Shown in pieces: positions 62,381-64,000 of a DNA stretch of 64,000 nt (positions are counted from its first letter, which is position 1; each line of letters opens with the position of its first letter). The stretch is from positions 1 through 64,000 of the forward strand of contig JAEOTA010000014.1 of NCBI GenBank assembly GCA_016840085.1. Direction: 5' to 3'. A program made the translations under genes and the position numbers. The notes under the pieces were generated by a model. It saw nothing but the letters and a program-made list of their open reading frames with translations, had not been told where the DNA came from and made no database searches. Source of the DNA: Promethearchaeota archaeon. GTDB lineage: Archaea; Asgardarchaeota; Lokiarchaeia; Sigyniarchaeales; SOKP01.

Positions 62381-63238
62381 CTAATTTACGATAAGCTTCT
62401 CTAAGAATACCTTAATTTGATTATTAACAACTTTACCATCATTAAAAATATTATTTAGATACCCATTAAGAAAGACTTTGATTTCAGAATTAAGATCTTT
62501 CAAATCAATATAGTTATATTTAGATTTCAATTTCTTACTATTAATCAACGGTTTTATGTGTGTATCGACTAGATTTAATATGAAATCAATTACCACATGA
62601 TTAATTCTATTTTTATCAAGTGGAGTCAATTCATATTCACCATGAATCGTCTTATTTCTAATTTCATTTAATTCAAGTAAAGTTGCTTCCAATTCCGGTG
62701 ATAAACTTAATAATTTTATTTTTATTGGTAAATCCTTCTCTTTTTCTGAGGTAAGTTGAGAATTGCAATAATTTTCTAAATTGGCATAAAATCGAACTAA
62801 TAATTTAAATGTATCTCCAAAATCATACATATTTTCCCATGCTGTTAGATTTAAATACTTGAGAGATGTTTTTATAGAATCTGTGACTTTATTTGCTGCA
62901 TTTGTTAGATATTGTGTATAATCTTCAAATGGAAATCCAAAATAATAGTTATTATATTTTTGCTTTATATCTTTCGCTATTATACTCTGATTTTGAATTT
63001 TTTCTTTTTTAACTATTTCTTTTACAAATTTCATTACGTAGTTACAATTTGGGCAATAAGTAATCCAAGAGCTTAGAATTACTTCTGCTGGTTTAACTCC
63101 GCTCGATTCAATATACCCATTAAATCCTGACAATTTTTTTCCATCAGAAGTTGAAAAAATCGCTTCTTCAGGGTAAAAAGTTCTTGGAATGAATTTAACA
63201 CTACATACAGGACATTTTAATTTTTCTTTTTGCCTCAT
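62381..63238 (-). CDS. Zinc-ribbon protein with a C-terminal HEPN-like domain
   Basis: A 285-residue protein. The N-terminal zinc ribbon has Cys9-Cys12 (CPVC) and Cys62-Cys65 (CPNC), with a DUF2225-like spacer. The helical C-terminal part ends in an HEPN-like segment with the motif RNKTIH (Arg194 to His199), the Rx4H signature of HEPN ribonucleases. HEPN proteins often act with a nucleotidyltransferase in toxin-antitoxin pairs, but no antitoxin gene is visible next to it. A role in RNA cleavage is therefore a suggestion only. The upstream region is AT-rich. Confidence 0.55.
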   Translation of the reverse strand: MRQKEKLKCPVCSVKFIPRTFYPEEAIFSTSDGKKLSGFNGYIESSGVKPAEVILSSWITYCPNCNYVMKFVKEIVKKEKIQNQSIIAKDIKQKYNNYYFGFPFEDYTQYLTNAANKVTDSIKTSLKYLNLTAWENMYDFGDTFKLLVRFYANLENYCNSQLTSEKEKDLPIKIKLLSLSPELEATLLELNEIRNKTIHGEYELTPLDKNRINHVVIDFILNLVDTHIKPLINSKKLKSKYNYIDLKDLNSEIKVFLNGYLNNIFNDGKVVNNQIKVFLEKLIVN

Positions 63239-63492
63239 ACGTTTATTTTCTTCGAATATTAATTATTATTAATTTTAGTTGTAACGACTTAATACCTTCA
63301 TTATTCTTTAAAATATTAGTAATATAAATACGTAAATAATATGTAGACCATATTGCTATAAAAACTAGGTTTTACAAGTATATTCATCTTATAATAAGAA
63401 ATATATTAAAATTGGAGATGTTAATTATATTATTACGGTGTTTTAAGTATCCCCCAAACTAGTTTATAATTAAAAAGGAGAAAATTATAAGA

Positions 63493-64000
63493 TGTCAGAG
63501 GAAATATCTTATCTTGATGCTAAAACTCTTGAGAATTTTATGAGAGATGTTTTTATCGGTCTTGGTGTGCCACAAGATGATGCTAAAATCATTGCTGATG
63601 TGCTTATTACTTCAGATATAAGAGGTATTGATTCACATGGCATCCAGAGATGCAAAATGTATTATGATAGAATTAAGGAAGGAATCTATGAAGTTAAAAC
63701 TAAGATCGATATCATTAAAGATGGTCCTACAACGGCTCTTTGGGATGGAAATTGCGGGATGGGGCATGTAATTGCTTATAAAGCTATGCGGGAAGCAATT
63801 AAAAAAGCTAAAAAATATGGGTTAGGCGCGGTTGCTGTCCGAAATAGTACACACTTTGGTATTGCAGGTTATTATTCTCTAATGGCAATTAAAGAGGGCA
63901 TGATAGGATTAACAGTAACAAATGCCAGACCTTCAATCCCACCTACTTTTGGAGTAGAACCAATGTTAGGCACTAATCCGTTATGTGTAGGAGCACCTAC
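63493..64000 (+). CDS. Malate/L-lactate dehydrogenase family protein, cut by window end
   Basis: The first 169 codons of a NAD(P)-dependent 2-hydroxy-acid dehydrogenase of the Ldh_2/YlbC (DUF257) type. It starts at ATG 63493 with AAGGAG about 12 bases upstream. Family segments visible are VPQDDAKIIADVLITSD, RGIDSHGIQR, WDGNCGMGHVIAYKAM, GAVAVRNSTHFGIAGYYS and MLGTNPLCVGAPT. The C-terminus lies beyond the window. The substrate could be malate, lactate, sulfolactate or ureidoglycolate, which are not distinguishable from this part. Confidence 0.88.

Noticed and set aside
1..64000. tRNA genes, rRNA genes, CRISPR arrays and insertion sequences
   Set aside because: No tRNA-like cloverleaf with a TTCRA loop, no repeat-spacer pattern and no terminal inverted repeats with a transposase were found by reading the sequence.

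Overview
The window is an AT-rich (roughly 30% G+C by eye), gene-dense archaeal segment, most likely from an Asgard archaeon of the Lokiarchaeia type. The evidence is a Rab/Ras-like small GTPase (42312-42839), a probable longin-like domain protein next to it, a Bud23-like methyltransferase with the eukaryotic-type FYPKND motif, archaeal-type uS10, paired V4R-like proteins, Lrp-type regulators and TATA-like promoters. No tRNA, 16S/23S rRNA, CRISPR array or complete insertion sequence was found. The genes point to a heterotroph that uses amino acids, peptides and acyl-CoA compounds.

Layout. 0.2-10.1 kb: acyl-CoA and small-molecule metabolism (thiolase, an interrupted nitronate-monooxygenase-like gene, ADP-ribosylglycohydrolase, two tandem alkylsulfatase-like metallo-beta-lactamase proteins, ketopantoate-reductase-like protein, 3-hydroxyacyl-CoA dehydrogenase), then a corrinoid/Fe-S reductase-like gene read through two in-frame TAG codons. 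10.3-21.6 kb: an unknown protein, carAB, a stand-alone RAM-like domain, a GNAT acetyltransferase, a heterodimeric ABC exporter and a membrane protein. 21.8-30.4 kb: nitrogen metabolism (NAD synthetase, glutamine synthetase, Lrp regulator, glutamate-synthase-like protein with a small winged-helix partner). 30.4-35.4 kb: methyltransferase, oligoendopeptidase F, a DUF998-like membrane protein, GMP synthase. 35.7-42.2 kb: NfnAB followed by three consecutive glutamate dehydrogenase paralogs, which suits amino-acid fermentation with redox balancing between NAD(P)H and ferredoxin.

42.3-50.5 kb: Rab-like GTPase, anion permease, longin-like and SRPBCC-like proteins, a RING-like zinc protein, several small proteins, two tiny in-frame-TGA genes, a nucleotide-sugar dehydrogenase, a broken rhomboid gene and a CheY-like receiver. 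50.6-64 kb: Bud23-like methyltransferase, radical SAM protein, uS10, bactofilin-like protein, a CDF transporter fused to a NifX-like domain, inositol-phosphatase family protein, two uroporphyrinogen-decarboxylase-family proteins, DNA-3-methyladenine glycosylase, two V4R-like paralogs, a probable SRP RNA on the minus strand, a zinc-ribbon/HEPN protein and the start of a malate/lactate dehydrogenase-family gene cut by the window edge.

The most unusual observations are: (1) two neighbouring genes of 46-47 codons (47151-47665), each with an in-frame TGA at exactly codon 21 in a shared context, which look like paralogous tiny selenoproteins; (2) a reductive-dehalogenase/QueG-like gene with exactly two in-frame TAG codons; (3) conserved genes whose natural start codons appear to be AUA or AUU behind a good ribosome-binding site; (4) a shared 14-bp palindrome before two glutamate/electron-bifurcation operons; (5) a divergent SRP RNA. 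Several other genes carry clear lesions, so gene decay or draft-sequence error competes with recoding as an explanation for some of these.
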